Positions 10,751 through 22,740 are shown, numbered from the stretch's first letter. The stretch: 64,000 nucleotides of DNA from Apricaphanius iberus (GCA_028564705.1 JAPXFQ010002722.1:248001-312000), one strand, 5' to 3'. Numbers and translations are program-made. Notes: a model not told the origin generated them from the sequence alone.

Positions 10751-13040
10751 ACTAAGCTAACATTAGCCGGTACTGTATAGAGCCCGGCCATGTTGCCATC
10801 CCACTACGTTTGCTTGATCGCAAAATGAAATATAAAGCTGGTAACAATTAGCTGTCTTATTTTCTCTTATTGACAGCTTTAGAAAACATGAGACCATAGC
10901 ACTACAACTGACAATAGTACACTGTTATGAACCACAAAAATAAGAAATGAGGGACTATGAGGGAACAACACAAACTATTACATAAATACTTCTGGGTATA
11001 TTGAATAGCAACTAAATTGTCCAGGATGCCAGATGGGCTATTGAATGGGTCTACCTGAAAAAAATTGTTCTGATTACCCTTACGCAACACAAGCCTACTT
11101 CTCAATAGATTATATGACGATATATTATGTGTATTCATATATTGTTAAATTTACACATATATTTTGTATGATATGTAATTTGTGCAAATGATGTATTTTG
11201 CAGTATATGAAAATAGTGCAACTGTAAAAAAATGTTATGTTGTTAGACTTTCATTTATTTAAGATATAGAAATATACCTTAAATTATACAAGATGTTATA
11301 ATGGAATATGTATTGTAAATACAACTAGTTACTAACATTGTATATATATATATATACAAATATGCACACACTCACACACTATTTATTGCCTAACAACAGT
11401 TTAATTCTCTTAAAGTAAAAGGACACCAGAAACTACATGAAACATTGTTAGGTGTCATGTGATCCAAAAGATGGAAACAGTAATTATAAATGAAAGCAAA
11501 TTACATATAAAAAATAGAGATATTTCCCAAATAGCCAAATGTCTTTTTCAATCAAATCAAATCCCCCCAATTTTTTTTTTAAATGAGGACGTTTCCTCAG
11601 TGCTAAAAAAAGGAAGAAAAAGAACAAAACGCCTGCTAGGACGAGTCTGATTTGGTCTCTCTGAAATTTTCCATGGAAGACTTCTTATCCTGTTGTCTTA
11701 GCTAGCATATTATTTTGTTTATGGCCAGCCGTTTGTCTGGAATCTTTGACCTCGGATGTTGCTCAACAACTGCATCTCAAAAAGATGATAAAAAAACAGA
11801 CATCCAGAACAGTAACCACAAAATATTGCAAAAAAGGCAAGATTACCTACACCAGTTATTTTCCACTTGTATGCCTTTTACTTGTTCCTCAGTTCCACAG
11901 TGGGAAATATGTACATTTTTGTGTTAATTTTGCATGATTTGTTTGTGGATTTGCTGTGTTTTTGTTTGGATTTGTTATCCCTCTGTGAGTCCCAAAAACG
12001 CCCAAACTGAACTTATCCAGATGAGTCTGGAGGAGGAGCACAGCAATCAATCGATTTGTGGCATGTGCGCAAAAATGGAGTAGGCTGCACATAAGGAGAG
12101 CGAGGCAGGAACCTAAGGAGGGAATCCACTGGACAGAACACCACAAGCGATGGCGCACACTACTTCAGCAGAAAGTGACAGGCAGCGTGAGACAGATGAT
12201 CAGGGCAGAGTAAGGCCTCTGCCTTCGTGAGTACCGTTTCACCCAAGAAGCAAGTGAGGACCACCGCAAGATTTGCGCTATGCGCAGTATGAACCGTGGG
12301 TGTGCGGATATTGGTGCCTTCATCTTCCTTTTCAGCTGGCTGTGGCTGAAGAGGGGTGTGGCATGTCAAGGTCGAAGACCTGAGGGCGTCAAGATAAGCT
12401 GTTCGTAGAGGCCTGTTTCCTGCATTTTTTTTTTTTTTTACAATTCCATTGAAGCATGGTTGAAAAGCAATGTCTGAGTTTCATTTGTTAACTTTTATAG
12501 AATTTTTATTTATTATTACTTTTGTCAAATTAAAGTTATTTATGTGACCATTATGAGTTTTTCTTTTATTGACTGAAGGGTACCAACAAATTTTGTCCAC
12601 GTCTGTAAGTCTGTTAGTCAGCTAGTAGTACTGACAATAAAATATTACATTGCTAAAAAGTGATAAAAAAATACTTTGTGTACTGCTATGTGGTAAATAA
12701 TTATAATATCAAAGCCTTTAAAAAAATTGGAGGTCAAAGTTTTTGTTAGAAAGTTTTCTACTTCAAAAAGCACCTTAATAAATTTACACCTAACTTGCAT
12801 GTTAACATTTATTGCTTTTTACCCATTTCAAATTAAGAGTTATGTGACTCCCACTGAATTTGAATGAAGGCAGTTAGGAAGCGAACCCGCCGAATAATAG
12901 CTTAATGTGGATAGCAATCTAACGGCTTCCAATTTGAATCATTGCCAATTAGCCTCTATATAGTTGCTTAAGCATTTAAAGCGTTATCAATTAATATCAG
13001 CTGAAAAAGTAAAAGCCGTTAGCTATCTTACAGCCACCAA
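10751..13040. other. Interior of the foldback candidate; no gene recognised
   Basis: Mostly AT-rich with a short (TA)n at 11338-11356 and a T run at 12426-12440. The stretch 11990-12410 is less AT-rich and contains some CpG, but I found no convincing exon. This is where a transposase would be expected if the element were autonomous, and none is recognisable. Confidence 0.5.
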
Positions 13041-13799
13041 TGATACCCACTTTATTAGAAAATCAGAATCAGAATCAGCTTTAATGGCCAAGTATGACAC
13101 ATACAAGTATGACGCATACAAGGAATTTACAGATACAGTACAACCTGTCCAAGACCATTACAAACAACAACAACAAACAGATCCAGGTCACTGTTGGGCA
13201 TGCAGCCACCGAGCGGTGCTCCCGTTTATGAAACATAGAAAATACACATCTGGGTAGGGGAGGGTTCCACAGTGAGGGGAAAAAACGCTCAACTGTGTTG
13301 TGGGTCCGTACAGCACTCACAACGCAGGTAATAGAAAAAACCACACCAACAAACATTTAAGCACATATTCAGACAATAACAATGACACATCAGGAAGGAT
13401 GGGCAGGTATGAGCTCCAGTCCACAGGTTAACGCGCTGCCATCGAGGCGCGCTGTTATCCAGCTTCCTGTTGCAGGAGAGAGAATTGAGGATACAGCGAG
13501 ACGGTGTGTGTGAATGTGAGTGTGTGTAACCATGTCAGTGTGTGCGTCAGTAGATGCAGGTGTACGGGGGAGAGGAGACTCTGTTGACATTCTTCTCAGG
13601 GACATTTGATTAGGACCAGGTTAAAGGTCTTCATGGGAGCCAAAATATAAATTATTTGGATAGCAGGGAGAGATCAAATATTCCTTTCTGTCCATTCAGT
13701 CTGTCAGTGGTTTCTTTTATAGTCTAATTCAGCCAAATTATAGTTCAAATTAAAGTTCCAAATCCAAATTAATTCCCAGATTAATAGTTCCCAATCCAA

Positions 13800-14075
13800 T
13801 TAATTTCCAGTTGCCCCAATCCGCACCGACAGTTTCTCCAAGTCCGATGACAAATTACGGATGAGTCCCAGAGCGCCGGCCAGATCGCCTCTTACAGCGT
13901 CTGTTCTGCGTCCCAGCTCCCCCAGCATTTGGTTCTGAGTCCCATCAGTACGAATCAACGCATCCAGCTGTTCCTTCAGCCGTCCAATCGCTTCCAGAAC
14001 AGTGACCAATCTCGACCGTGTTTCAGATCTTTGTTGCTCCATTTTTTCGGTAGTTCCAGTAACTGCCCATTCCAA
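13800..14075 (-). CDS. Coiled-coil polypeptide, probable continuation of the membrane protein frame
   Basis: 91 residues, charged and heptad-like: EQQRSETRSRLVTVLEAIGR, LKEQLDALIRTDGTQNQML and IRNLSSDLEKLSVRI. This fits an extended amphipathic helix. Its first about 17 codons overlap the end of the upstream membrane-segment frame, so it probably is not an independent gene but the C-terminal part of that protein after a frameshift. The stop lies about 740 bases before the hexamer tail, leaving a long 3' UTR-like stretch. Function unknown. Confidence 0.35.
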   Translation of the reverse strand: MEWAVTGTTEKMEQQRSETRSRLVTVLEAIGRLKEQLDALIRTDGTQNQMLGELGRRTDAVRGDLAGALGLIRNLSSDLEKLSVRIGATGN

Positions 14076-14295
14076 TCAGCAGAAACCCGATCACCACGAT
14101 TGCTAATAGATATAAATCTTCAGCATCCTCTTGGGAGAGTATTGACAGACACAACGGCTGAAACTTTGTCCAAGCGTCCAGCACGTAGCCCGCCGGATAC
14201 GTCTCCGCAGGACACCCCGGTTGACCCTTACCGATGCTTCGTAGAGTTGAGTAGATTTTATCAATAGCATTCAGAGACCAGCTGACCATTTCCAT
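14023..14295 (-). CDS. Small single-pass membrane protein, unknown family
   Basis: A 90-residue frame starting at an ATG in a GC-richer leader. Residues about 1-60 are soluble with two cysteines (GQPGCPAETY, PLCLSIL). Residues about 62-80 form a clear hydrophobic segment (LYLLAIVVIGFLLIGMGSYW), followed by a basic tail (NYRKNGATK). The frame ends where a second frame, shifted by one base and overlapping it by about 50 bases, continues with a coiled-coil-like sequence. A single one-base frame change would therefore join them into a membrane-plus-coiled-coil protein of about 160 residues. I do not recognise the family. It could be an element-encoded protein or a retrocopy of a host membrane protein gene. 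Confidence 0.4.
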   Translation of the reverse strand: MEMVSWSLNAIDKIYSTLRSIGKGQPGCPAETYPAGYVLDAWTKFQPLCLSILSQEDAEDLYLLAIVVIGFLLIGMGSYWNYRKNGATKI

Positions 14296-14482
14296 CTTCG
14301 CTTATTCAGTTTGGTTTCGGGGAAAATTGCCAAAATATACTCCAGATAGAGGCACAGGAGACAGAGAGCTGTGGAATAAGACACAGGAGGAGGAGGGAGG
14401 GAAAAAAGCGACCGTCCTCGCTGAGAGCTGAGCAGAATGTAGCTAGCTCATCACTGTCTCGGAGCTAACAGCTAACTGTACT

Positions 14483-14536
14483 TTGCTAATACCGAAACTC
14501 TATCATTCCTTGCTAATACCGAAACTCTATCATTCC
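14483..14536. repeat. 27-bp perfect tandem duplication
   Basis: TTGCTAATACCGAAACTCTA plus TCATTCC occurs twice head to tail with no mismatch. Probably a recent slippage or repair duplication near the 5' edge of the nested unit. Confidence 0.95.
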
Positions 14537-14734
14537 TGATACATTGCATGAGAGCATTCATAAATATTTGCTGTACTTGCCTGCCAACAGTAAATGTGGG
14601 GTTTCAACCAGCCACCCATTTGTAGGTATCTTCCCTCCGATGCACCGGGCCTCGACTAGATACTCCTTAATCCACAATCCGACTCACTTGTGCTGAGTCG
14701 ACTCCCGCTCTTCTTCTTTGCTTGAGAGTTTGGA

Positions 14735-15075
14735 GACCACTAGTAGCACTAGTCAGCACTTAGAGGGTACTAGTAGCACTAGTAGGCATTTAAAGGCCAC
14801 TAGTAGCACTAGTGGGCATGATGAGGCCACTAGTAGCACTAGTGGGAACATAGTGGCCACTAGTAGCACTAGTGGGAACATAGTGGCCACTAGTAGTGCT
14901 AGTGGGCATGTTGAGGCCACTAGTAACACTAGTGGGAACATAGTGGCTACTAGTAGCACTAGTGGGCATGTTGATGCCACTAGTAGCACTAGTCTGCACT
15001 TAACGGCCACTAGTAGAACTAGTGGATCTAAGTTTTGAGGGCACTAGTGGGCACATAGTGGCACTAAGCTTAGAG
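14735..15075 (+). repeat. 30-bp ACTAGT array, forward orientation (right block)
   Basis: Same unit and orientation as the block at 8866-9770. Two successive units at 14821-14880 are exactly 30 bp apart and nearly identical, ending GGGAACATAGTG. Confidence 0.95.
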
Positions 15076-15585
15076 GCTATGGCATAGTTTTGAGTTTTAA
15101 GTGCATTTATTTTGTTAAGGAGCTTTTATTTTAATCACAACTATATTTTTCAAAAACGATTAAATAAACGCTCATATGTTGTTCATGAAAATATAATCTT
15201 GAGCTTGCTCATCTACTACAAATATTTTCTCTTAATAAAAATAGATATTATGTAATCATTTGTGTGCACAGCAATGTATTTTGAAATCTATGATTCAGTA
15301 CATTTTAATAGCTTGTTAGTCCATACACTGCTATATATTATTTATTATACGTGGAAGTTTCTCATAAATTGAAATATAATTCCAAATGCATTTAAATATA
15401 AATCGTAGTGCACTGCAATATATTTTTGTTTCGTAAGGGTAAGTTAGCAAAAAAAAGTTGTAACATCTTCCAGTATGACTGCTGCAAACACTTTAGTATA
15501 CAGAGTGGCCCCTTTAAGGCTCTAAGCATACAGTTTGAACATCCAACAATCACAATCCATGTCCCACCTCCTTCATTTGCATGCA
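15076..15585. other. AT-rich spacer in the right half of the foldback candidate
   Basis: No ACTAGT repeats and no coding feature. It contains AATAAA motifs on the plus strand. It is the positional counterpart of the left spacer, though I see no sequence match. Confidence 0.55.
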
Positions 15586-16667
15586 GTCCACTAGTCATAC
15601 TAGTGACACTAGTGGCGGCATGTTGCAACGGACTTGTTAACTAGTAAAGGCCAGACTATCCACTAGTAGCACAAGTGAGACTATTATGGTTTTACTAGTA
15701 CAACTAGTAAAAACAAACAGGTCTACTAGTAGCACTAGTGAGACTTTTTGATCTTACTAGTACCACTAGTAGATGGCAACATGTCTACTAGTACCACTAG
15801 TAAGGGCATAAATGTGCACTAGTAGAACTAGTAGGTGGCAAGATATTCACTAGTAGCACTAGTGGAGGACTTTTGCATCAAAAATGCTCACTAGTGTGAC
15901 TAGTGCCACGGTTTTGTGTTTTACTAGTGTAACTAGTAGAAGAAAACGCGTCTCACTAGTGAGCTTCTGAGCATCACATGTAAAGGCTATGGCTGTACTA
16001 GTGCGCATCTGTGCATCACTAGTTCGCAACTAGCACACAACTAGTATGCATTTACACACTACAAGTGCTTGACTACACACAACTAGAAGGAAATTTCTGT
16101 AACATGTTAGGCATTTCTGCACACTAGCAGGACAACTATGGCATACTAGTAGGACAGCTACATCGTACTAGTGAGGTGGTAGTGTGCACTAGTTGACATA
16201 TGTGGGCTACTAGTGTTACTAATGAAACACTAAATGCTAACTAGTAGAAATTTGTGATGTCACTAGTACGACTAGTGGTACAGAATTGTCAACTAGTGCA
16301 CACTTCTGCCTCCCTTGTAAGATGTAACTGTCTTACTAGTATACTAAAGTTGTCCTACTAGTGTGCAGCAATGCCTTACATGTTACACAAATGTCCTACT
16401 AGTTTTGTGTAGTCACACACTGGTAGAGTGAAATTGCAAACTAGTGGCATGCTATTTGCAAACTAGAGCTGTGCATTTGTGCACTAGTACAGCCAAAGCC
16501 TTTACATGTGACGTTCAGATGCTCACTAGTGAGACAAACTTTCTTTAACAAGTTACACTAGTAAAAAACAAAACGTACCACTAGTAACACTAGTGAGCAT
16601 TGTTGACATCACTAGTACTACTAGTAAGGTGTAAAAGTCCCCTACTTGTACTACGAGTGGATATTTT

Positions 16668-17327
16668 GCAACATTCTAGTGCTACTAGTGCACATTTGGC
16701 CCTGACTAGTTGCACTAGTAAAGTAAAACATGTCTCACTAGTTGACATGTTTGCCTTTTCTTCTAATACTTTTAATATGATAAAAGTCTCACTAGTGCTA
16801 CTAGTAGAGTGTTTGGCTGTTACAGGTTGTACTAGTAAAGTAAAACACATCCTCACTAGTACTACTTGTGTTCACTAGTACTACTAGTGTGCATTCTCAC
16901 TGTTACTAGTAGTACTAATAAGGGAAACACACCCCACTAGTAGTACTAGTGGACATTTTGTATCTTACAAGTAGCACTAGTGAGGTCAAAAATGCCGTAC
17001 TAGTGCTACTAGTGGGCATTTTGGCAATACTAGTAGGGTCCGGGAGGCTACTAGTGCGTGGCACATGCCTACTAGTTAGGTCTAGTAGTGTCACTAGTGC
17101 TGCACAGCAGTTTACTAGTAAGGGTTGATTGCATACTAGTAGGCCAAAAGTGGCACTAGTAGTGGAGAAAAATTTCACAAGTAAGACACATTCGTTATAC
17201 TAGTGCACCCTAATCGTTATACTAGTGTGTCAAATTGTCTTACTAGTGAGGACAAAGTGTGTACTAGTACATGGACCCAAAGTTTGATATCAAAGATATG
17301 TAATAAATGCTCAAACGGCTTTCCATA
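16668..17327. repeat. Terminal unit, inner tandem copy
   Basis: Aligns with the next unit at a 660-bp offset: GCTACTAGTGCACATTTGGC at 16681 against GCTACTAGTGCACATTCGGC at 17341. It ends in the same terminal sequence (CAAACGGCTTTCCATA) as the true element end. Confidence 0.85.
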
Positions 17328-17998
17328 GTCACTTACTAGTGCTACTAGTGCACATTCGGCCCTTACTAGTAGTACTACTAAAGTAAAACATGCCTCACTA
17401 GTTGACATGCTGGTCTTTTTTTGTAGTACTAATAATATGATAAAAGTTTCACTAGTGCTACTAGTAGAGTGTTTGGCCGTTACAAGTTGTACTAGCAAAG
17501 TAAAACACATCCTCATTAGTACTACTTGTGTTCATTTTTGCTTTCACTAGTATCACTAGTGTGCATTATCACTGCTACTAGTAGTACTAGTAAGGGAAAC
17601 ACACCCCACTAGTACTACTAGTGGACATTTTGTATCTTATAAGTAGCACTAGTGAGGTCAAAACTGACTTACTAGTGCTACTAGTGGGCATTTTAGCGAT
17701 ACTAGTAGGGTCCGAGAGGTTACTAGTGCTTGACACGTGCCTACTAGTTAGGTCTAGTAGTGTCACTAGTGCGGCACAGCAGTTTACTAATAAGGGTTGA
17801 TTGCATAGTAGTAGGCCAAAAGTGGCACTAGTAGTGGAAAGAATTTTACAAGTAAGACACAGTCGTTATACTAGTGCACCCTAGTTGTTATATTAGTGGG
17901 CCAAATTGTCTTACTAGTGAGGACAAACTGTGTACTAGTACATGGACTTAAAGTTTGATATCAAAGATATGTAATAAATGCTGAAACAGCTTTCCATA
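17328..17998. repeat. Terminal unit, outer tandem copy
   Basis: Second copy of the 660-670 bp unit, ending CAGCTTTCCATA at the element boundary. Roughly 90 percent similar to the inner copy by eye. Confidence 0.85.
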
Positions 17999-18000
17999 TA

Positions 18001-19081
18001 GGTGTTGATTTTGTGGAAGATGAAATACTGTCATATAGAAACGTTGAATTACATGTGTACCTTTTGATTCCTTTGCATTCTGAATAGTGTCGGTGTATGG
18101 TGATGAAGGATATGTTTTTTTAATGCTCTTCTGCATCATGACAAGGTATGCTAATTTTTCCACGACCTGTATTTCCTGTTTATTTATATTTATTTATATT
18201 ACGTATAAATAAATAAATAAATAAATAAATAAAGAAGTAAATACATAGGTAAATTATATCTATATTAATTACCACTCATGTAAACAGAGTATTTAAATAT
18301 ATATGTAAACGTGTGGCTCTTCTGGTGATAAACCTGTATACGATATAGTGCCTTATTAAAACAGTAAGGTGATAGTGCTCTAATGTGCTAGTGGGAAGTA
18401 GTAACCAAAACTATTTTTTCTACATAGTAATCCTATCATTTTAGAACAATTACTACTTTAATTAATACCAAGTATCTCCCAACAATTAGACAGACATTTA
18501 AATACTGCGGTAAAACAGTATCTTTACTATTTCAGTAAATGTATGCCATAAAACACAAAAAAAGTATTCTTTTTGAGTGGGACTCCCATGGAATGAAAAT
18601 TGTTAAACGGTGCAGTATTAATTAGCTATTTGTACCATTTTTATTTAAAAACGGAAATGTCCAAGTTGGAAAGTATATGAAAACATACAAATAGCTGGCA
18701 AAAAAAGTGTGATTTGGACTATTTTCACCTCAGTAAACCTTTCATACAAGCAGTGCCAGGTTATAAAATTTGCTTTATTGTTTGTTTTAGTTTTTGAAAG
18801 AAATACATGTATTTTAGCTTGGGTTGCTTACAAATGCAAGGTTTGTTTCTTATGTGCACATTACCAAATCACACTGGTTTTTCAAACTTTTAACTGACAT
18901 ACAGTTATATTAGGTTTTTTGCCATTCCCAGGTTTATACATATAGATTTTTTTTAAATTGTTAGAAGGCACCAGGAGACATTCCTGTATTTCTTTCTACT
19001 TTTTCCACTGCACTTTCATTTTGAGCTGTTTATATTAAAACGGATAATGTGCTTGATATACTATTTTAGGCTGTTGACACT
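18001..19081. other. No gene recognised; (AAAT)n
   Basis: AT-rich unique sequence immediately outside the foldback candidate. It contains a self-complementary ATTTATATTT...AAATAAATAAAT microsatellite at 18181-18232. Confidence 0.6.
18181..18232. repeat. (TTTA)n/(AAAT)n microsatellite, locally palindromic
   Basis: TTTATATTTATTTATATT on the left, seven AAAT units on the right, ACGT at the centre. Confidence 0.9.
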
Positions 19082-19451
19082 CCATCCAACCATCTATCCA
19101 TCCATCGATCCATCCATCCAATATCTATCTCCAGCTGTCATGGGGCCAGAGGCAGAGTAAACCCTAGACAAGTTGCCAGACAATCGCAAGCCAACATAGA
19201 CACACACAGAACAAACAACCATGCACCCACACACTCATACCTGAGGACCATTTAGAGAGTTCAATGAACCTAAAATTCATGTTTTTGGACTCTGGGAGGA
19301 AGCTGGAGTACCCAGAGGGAACCGATGCATGCACAGGAAGAACATGCAAACTACATGAAAAAAGACCCCAGGAAATAATTCAAACCCAGGACCTTATCAA
19401 GGCAACCTGGGATGCAACAGTGCTATCCAACTTTGTCACTGTGCACCCTGC
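19082..19451 (-). mobile_element. tRNA-derived SINE with (TGGA)n tail
   Basis: On the minus strand a head with CACTGTTGCATCCCAGGTTG and a B-box-like GGTCCTGGGTTTGAAT leads into the body. The body includes TGCATGTTCTTCCTGTGCAT, CTTCCTCCCAGAGTC and CTAGGGTTTACTCTGCCTCT. It ends in a (TGGA)n tail, read on the plus strand as TCCATCCA at 19082-19118. This matches a very common fish dispersed repeat. A diverged piece of the same family is at 50685-50781. Confidence 0.85.
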
Positions 19452-22400
19452 TGTTGGGTCTAATTTTCTGTTAAACATTGTTATTCTTTTCTATTTGCAT
19501 TACAAATGATTGGTACCAAATGTTCATTTAAATAATGCTAAAGAAAATCCACGTACCACCACTTGTACATACCATTATATCCGCTTCACAGGCATTGGAT
19601 ACTCATCTCGTTTAAGCCCGAAAAATGCACTTCCATCTCATTTTGTGGTATGTGGGAGTGCAGCCTGTATCTTACAGTTTGCTTCCAAACCTGATGTTGA
19701 TATTATTGTTGTTGACCGAGGTTGTGTGCTACATTGATGGCTGTGGGTTCAAACCAAAAGCTTAGCAGGAAGTTATCCAAAAAGCGCAGCTGCACCACTA
19801 GACTGATAGGCTGCCATCAGCAACCTCTTCCCTCTGTGGATAGGGATACAGTAACCATGCGAACAAGAAGAAAACTGACAAGACTGTGATATGAGCAACA
19901 AATGATACTTCTTCTAGCTCACACTATACTTTGATACTCTCCCTCCAGTGGTTAGAGCGATTTTGATATTACCCAGCTGTATTATACTTACCTATTTTTC
20001 TACTTTAAAATCTGAGTCTTATTTCACATTGTTCTCCACCTAAGTTATGTATGACAAATGCCTGGGGCCAAATCGCCATCAAAGCAGTGCATTGCAGGAA
20101 CACAGGGCTTCCAGGCTCCTTAGTGATGACAGATGTCCCTTTTGAAATGAGCAAGGGGATGAAAGTGGCGGAGATGTGACGGCCAGCATGAGGATAGCTT
20201 CACCGCAATGACCTGTCATCATCAGTGCAGCTGAGGTGTAATGGGGGAAGACTGGATGGGGTCTGGAGACTTCGATGGACTTCTTGGGTGTCTGCCTTTG
20301 CAGCCAAAAAAGGAGCTGGTCTTTCATGTCATACCCACCTACTCTGCAAGACGCCAGCACCCAATGTGGCAGCCCGTCAGGCAGCCAGTATCACTGCTAG
20401 TCGCCAGCTAGCCAGCAAGCCGTCATTCCTATGCAACCCTTTTGGGATGGAGCTGTCTCCCTCCGTTACACTGGCTGTTCAGCAAGTGCATTCATCAGGG
20501 TATAGAGAGAATAGCTAATCTAAAGGAATCAGCAGCCCAGAATCAAAGGGCCACTGGATTCTCTCTTCCCTGTGTGTAGTAGTCCTCACCTGGGTACTAT
20601 CCCTGGTGTGACAGAGCAAGCAGCAAGAGGACTTGGTAAACAAGGCATTGCAATGCAACTTTCAAACAGAAAGGTAGATAGTGCGGGGGAAACCAAAACA
20701 AACTCTTAACTCAGGAGATTCTCAGAACGTTTTTCTTCTGCCTTCCTCACTGTTCCCTGTCTCTTTATTGTGGCTTGATATGTCACCAGTGTCTATGTCT
20801 CCTACTTACTCAGGACTTCAAGTGGCTGTCTCTATTTTGCTGGGCCATAAATTATTCAGTGGCGTGTGTCTTCTTAGTATCTGTGCTTTCCATTGGGTTG
20901 CTATCTTATCCATTCTTCTGAAAGAGGGGCTGGTGCTTTGAGACATAGTTTGCAAAAGGTAACACAGGAACTTCAGCATCGACAACCACTTTCTTAGTAG
21001 GGGCTCTTGTCAAGTACATATATTTGTTCCAGCACAAGACAAAATATGAAAAGAAAAACAAAAAAAAAAGTTGTATCTGAATACAACATGGAAACCAACA
21101 AGCTGCTGCTGCTAGAACAACTTGGACTTGTATTAGTGCTAAAAATAATGCAAGTATTCCACATAGACGACATGTATTTTGTTTCCCCAGCACATACATG
21201 TGTGAATGTTCGTGTCTGTCTGTCTATTTGTGTGTGTGTGTCTGTGTGTGCGTGTATGCGTTGAGAGCCCAAGAACCACACTGTATGTAAATAGCCATAT
21301 GAGACTGCATAGCATTACTGTCCAGACATTGAAGAGGTGACCTGAACCCAATTAATCACACAATTCCAGAGAGAACTGTCACATCCCATCTCCATCAGCA
21401 GTACCATCCTGTTCTGTCTCTCTCTTGTCATCTTCTGTTCCTCTGTTTCTTTTCCTTCCCTGATACATACTGTACCAGGCCTCAACAGTCCCCACCAAAA
21501 TCCTCACCTCCCTCCGCTGAATCACTTTTTCTTTTTTTTTCTTTTTTTCATACAGATTCAAAAGCTGACAGGTCACCTGGCATGGACCATTCTGTCCCCA
21601 CCTGTCCCCTAGTTTCTTACCCCAGAAGGCAAAGTGCCAGAAGAGCACAGAAGTGAGGAGGCACTGCTTTCTTTACAGCTGCCAAAACAAGATGCAGCCT
21701 TAGGCCTCCGATCCCCCAAAGATATGCCAGGTTTGCATTGTACCGCCATAAGCATTTTAAGTTTTGTTTTCATTTTTTTTCACGACACCTAGGTGGAGAT
21801 GATGATTTCATATTTGTGTATGAACGGCAGATTGATGTATCAAAATGCAATATGCGCTTTTTCCTATTCACAGTTTTGGTCAATTCATAACAGGCATTCA
21901 TGGGAACGGAAAGTATTTTTTCAGACATGAGATTTTTTATTGTAACCATGAATCAGTTTACTTACTTTCAGGTAAGGGTTTACAATTATTGAACTACAGT
22001 ATGATAACCTTCATAAAAATAAAAATAAAAATTTTAACATTTTTTTTTATTATTATGTCTCATGATTATGTGGCAAAAAAATGTTAGAGTTGAATCCCAA
22101 CAAAAATTTCACTAAAACTAAACTGAGAGATTTGATTTGTTGTCCAAACAGACACAAAGTTGAACCAAATTAGGGCTTTAACTGCAACATGATAACCATA
22201 TTGCCTCCACAAAGATCACAAACTTTCCAAGAGAGAACTAAATATGAGACATCTAAATGTGGAAAATAAACTTTTATTCTTTACTGCCCTGGAAAAAAAA
22301 CCCAACATAAAATCTGCACGATCCTGATGGCTTTAGAAGAAAAGAAAAAAAGAAAAGAAAATGGCAACACAATTCCACTGGAGATGCATTAAATACGACA

Positions 22401-22740
22401 CAATAAAAGCACACATACAATAGAAGGACACCATAATGATTGTTTTCCTTTGATGAAATTATGGGGTATTATATTGGGCATTAGTGTCAAACTGACTGTC
22501 AATGTCAAGATGTGAGCATCTCGCTCGACCAAGGCCCCTACATGAGTGGTGATAATACAGACAAATGTATGGTAAAAAGGGTATGATTTAGTGAACTGAC
22601 CTTGAGCCCTGACAAGATACATATGGGACTCTGCACAATTAGGATAGTGTACAAAGGTTATTTTATATCAGTAATTCAACTTAAAAAGGTGAAAATAATA
22701 TAAAAGATAGATTCATTACATGGTAAACAACGTTTTTAAA
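19452..22740. other. No gene recognised
   Basis: Unique-looking sequence with a TG-rich microsatellite (21229-21254) and pyrimidine runs near 21530. No exon or domain recognised; open frames here are short and motif-free. Confidence 0.5.
21229..21254. repeat. (TG)n microsatellite
   Basis: Short TG run with interruptions, preceded by TCTGTCTGTC. Confidence 0.85.

Larger units (their letters stand above)
13041..14560 (-). mobile_element. Nested retroelement-like unit with (GATTCT)n tail
   Basis: On the minus strand this unit runs from a GC-rich leader near 14.4 kb through two short overlapping frames to a 3' end. That end reads TTGGCCATTAAAGC followed by GATTCT repeats (13055-13079) and TTTCTAATAAA. 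Such a hexamer tail after a TTGGCCAATAAAGC-like motif is a common 3' terminus of dispersed fish elements, so I call this a retrotransposed unit. The 5' boundary is uncertain. No reverse transcriptase is present, so it is non-autonomous or a retrocopy. Confidence 0.5.
15586..17998. repeat. Right terminal arm of the foldback candidate (ACTAGT-rich)
   Basis: Dense ACTAGT or one-base variants, many as pairs separated by 3 bases (ACTAGTAGCACTAGT). The outer 1.3 kb consists of two tandem copies of the terminal unit, each an inverted match to the left arm. The inner part (15.6-16.6 kb) contains related but more diverged material with no visible left-arm partner, so the arms are unequal. Confidence 0.85.
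7449..18000. mobile_element. Candidate giant foldback-type element with ACTAGT-rich inverted ends
   Basis: The first about 650 bp (SINE removed) and the last about 670 bp are inverted copies. The left end runs GAAAGCCGTTTGAACATTTA, then TCTTTGATATCAAA, then GTCCATGTACTAGTACACA. The complement of the right end runs the same course (GAAAGCTGTTTCAGCATTTA, TCTTTGATATCAAA, GTCCATGTACTAGTACACA). Similarity continues through dozens of ACTAGT-containing words, such as CTAGTATGCAATCAACCC and CTAGTAGCCTC(C)CGGACCC. Sequence outside 7449 and 18000 does not match, so these are real element boundaries. Between the arms lie arrays of a 30-bp ACTAGT repeat in both orientations, AT-rich spacers, a CpG-rich patch and a nested small element. 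Long inverted ends built from short tandem repeats are the hallmark of foldback elements (Drosophila FB, Galileo), which is the basis for the call. No transposase is recognised, and the target duplication is unclear (TAT or TA on both sides is possible). An alternative is a satellite that suffered a large inverted duplication. Confidence 0.6.

Noticed and set aside
14735..15075. Regular 30-bp repeats suggesting a CRISPR array
   Set aside because: Units are contiguous with no unique spacers of constant length, no cas genes are nearby, and all other evidence is eukaryotic.
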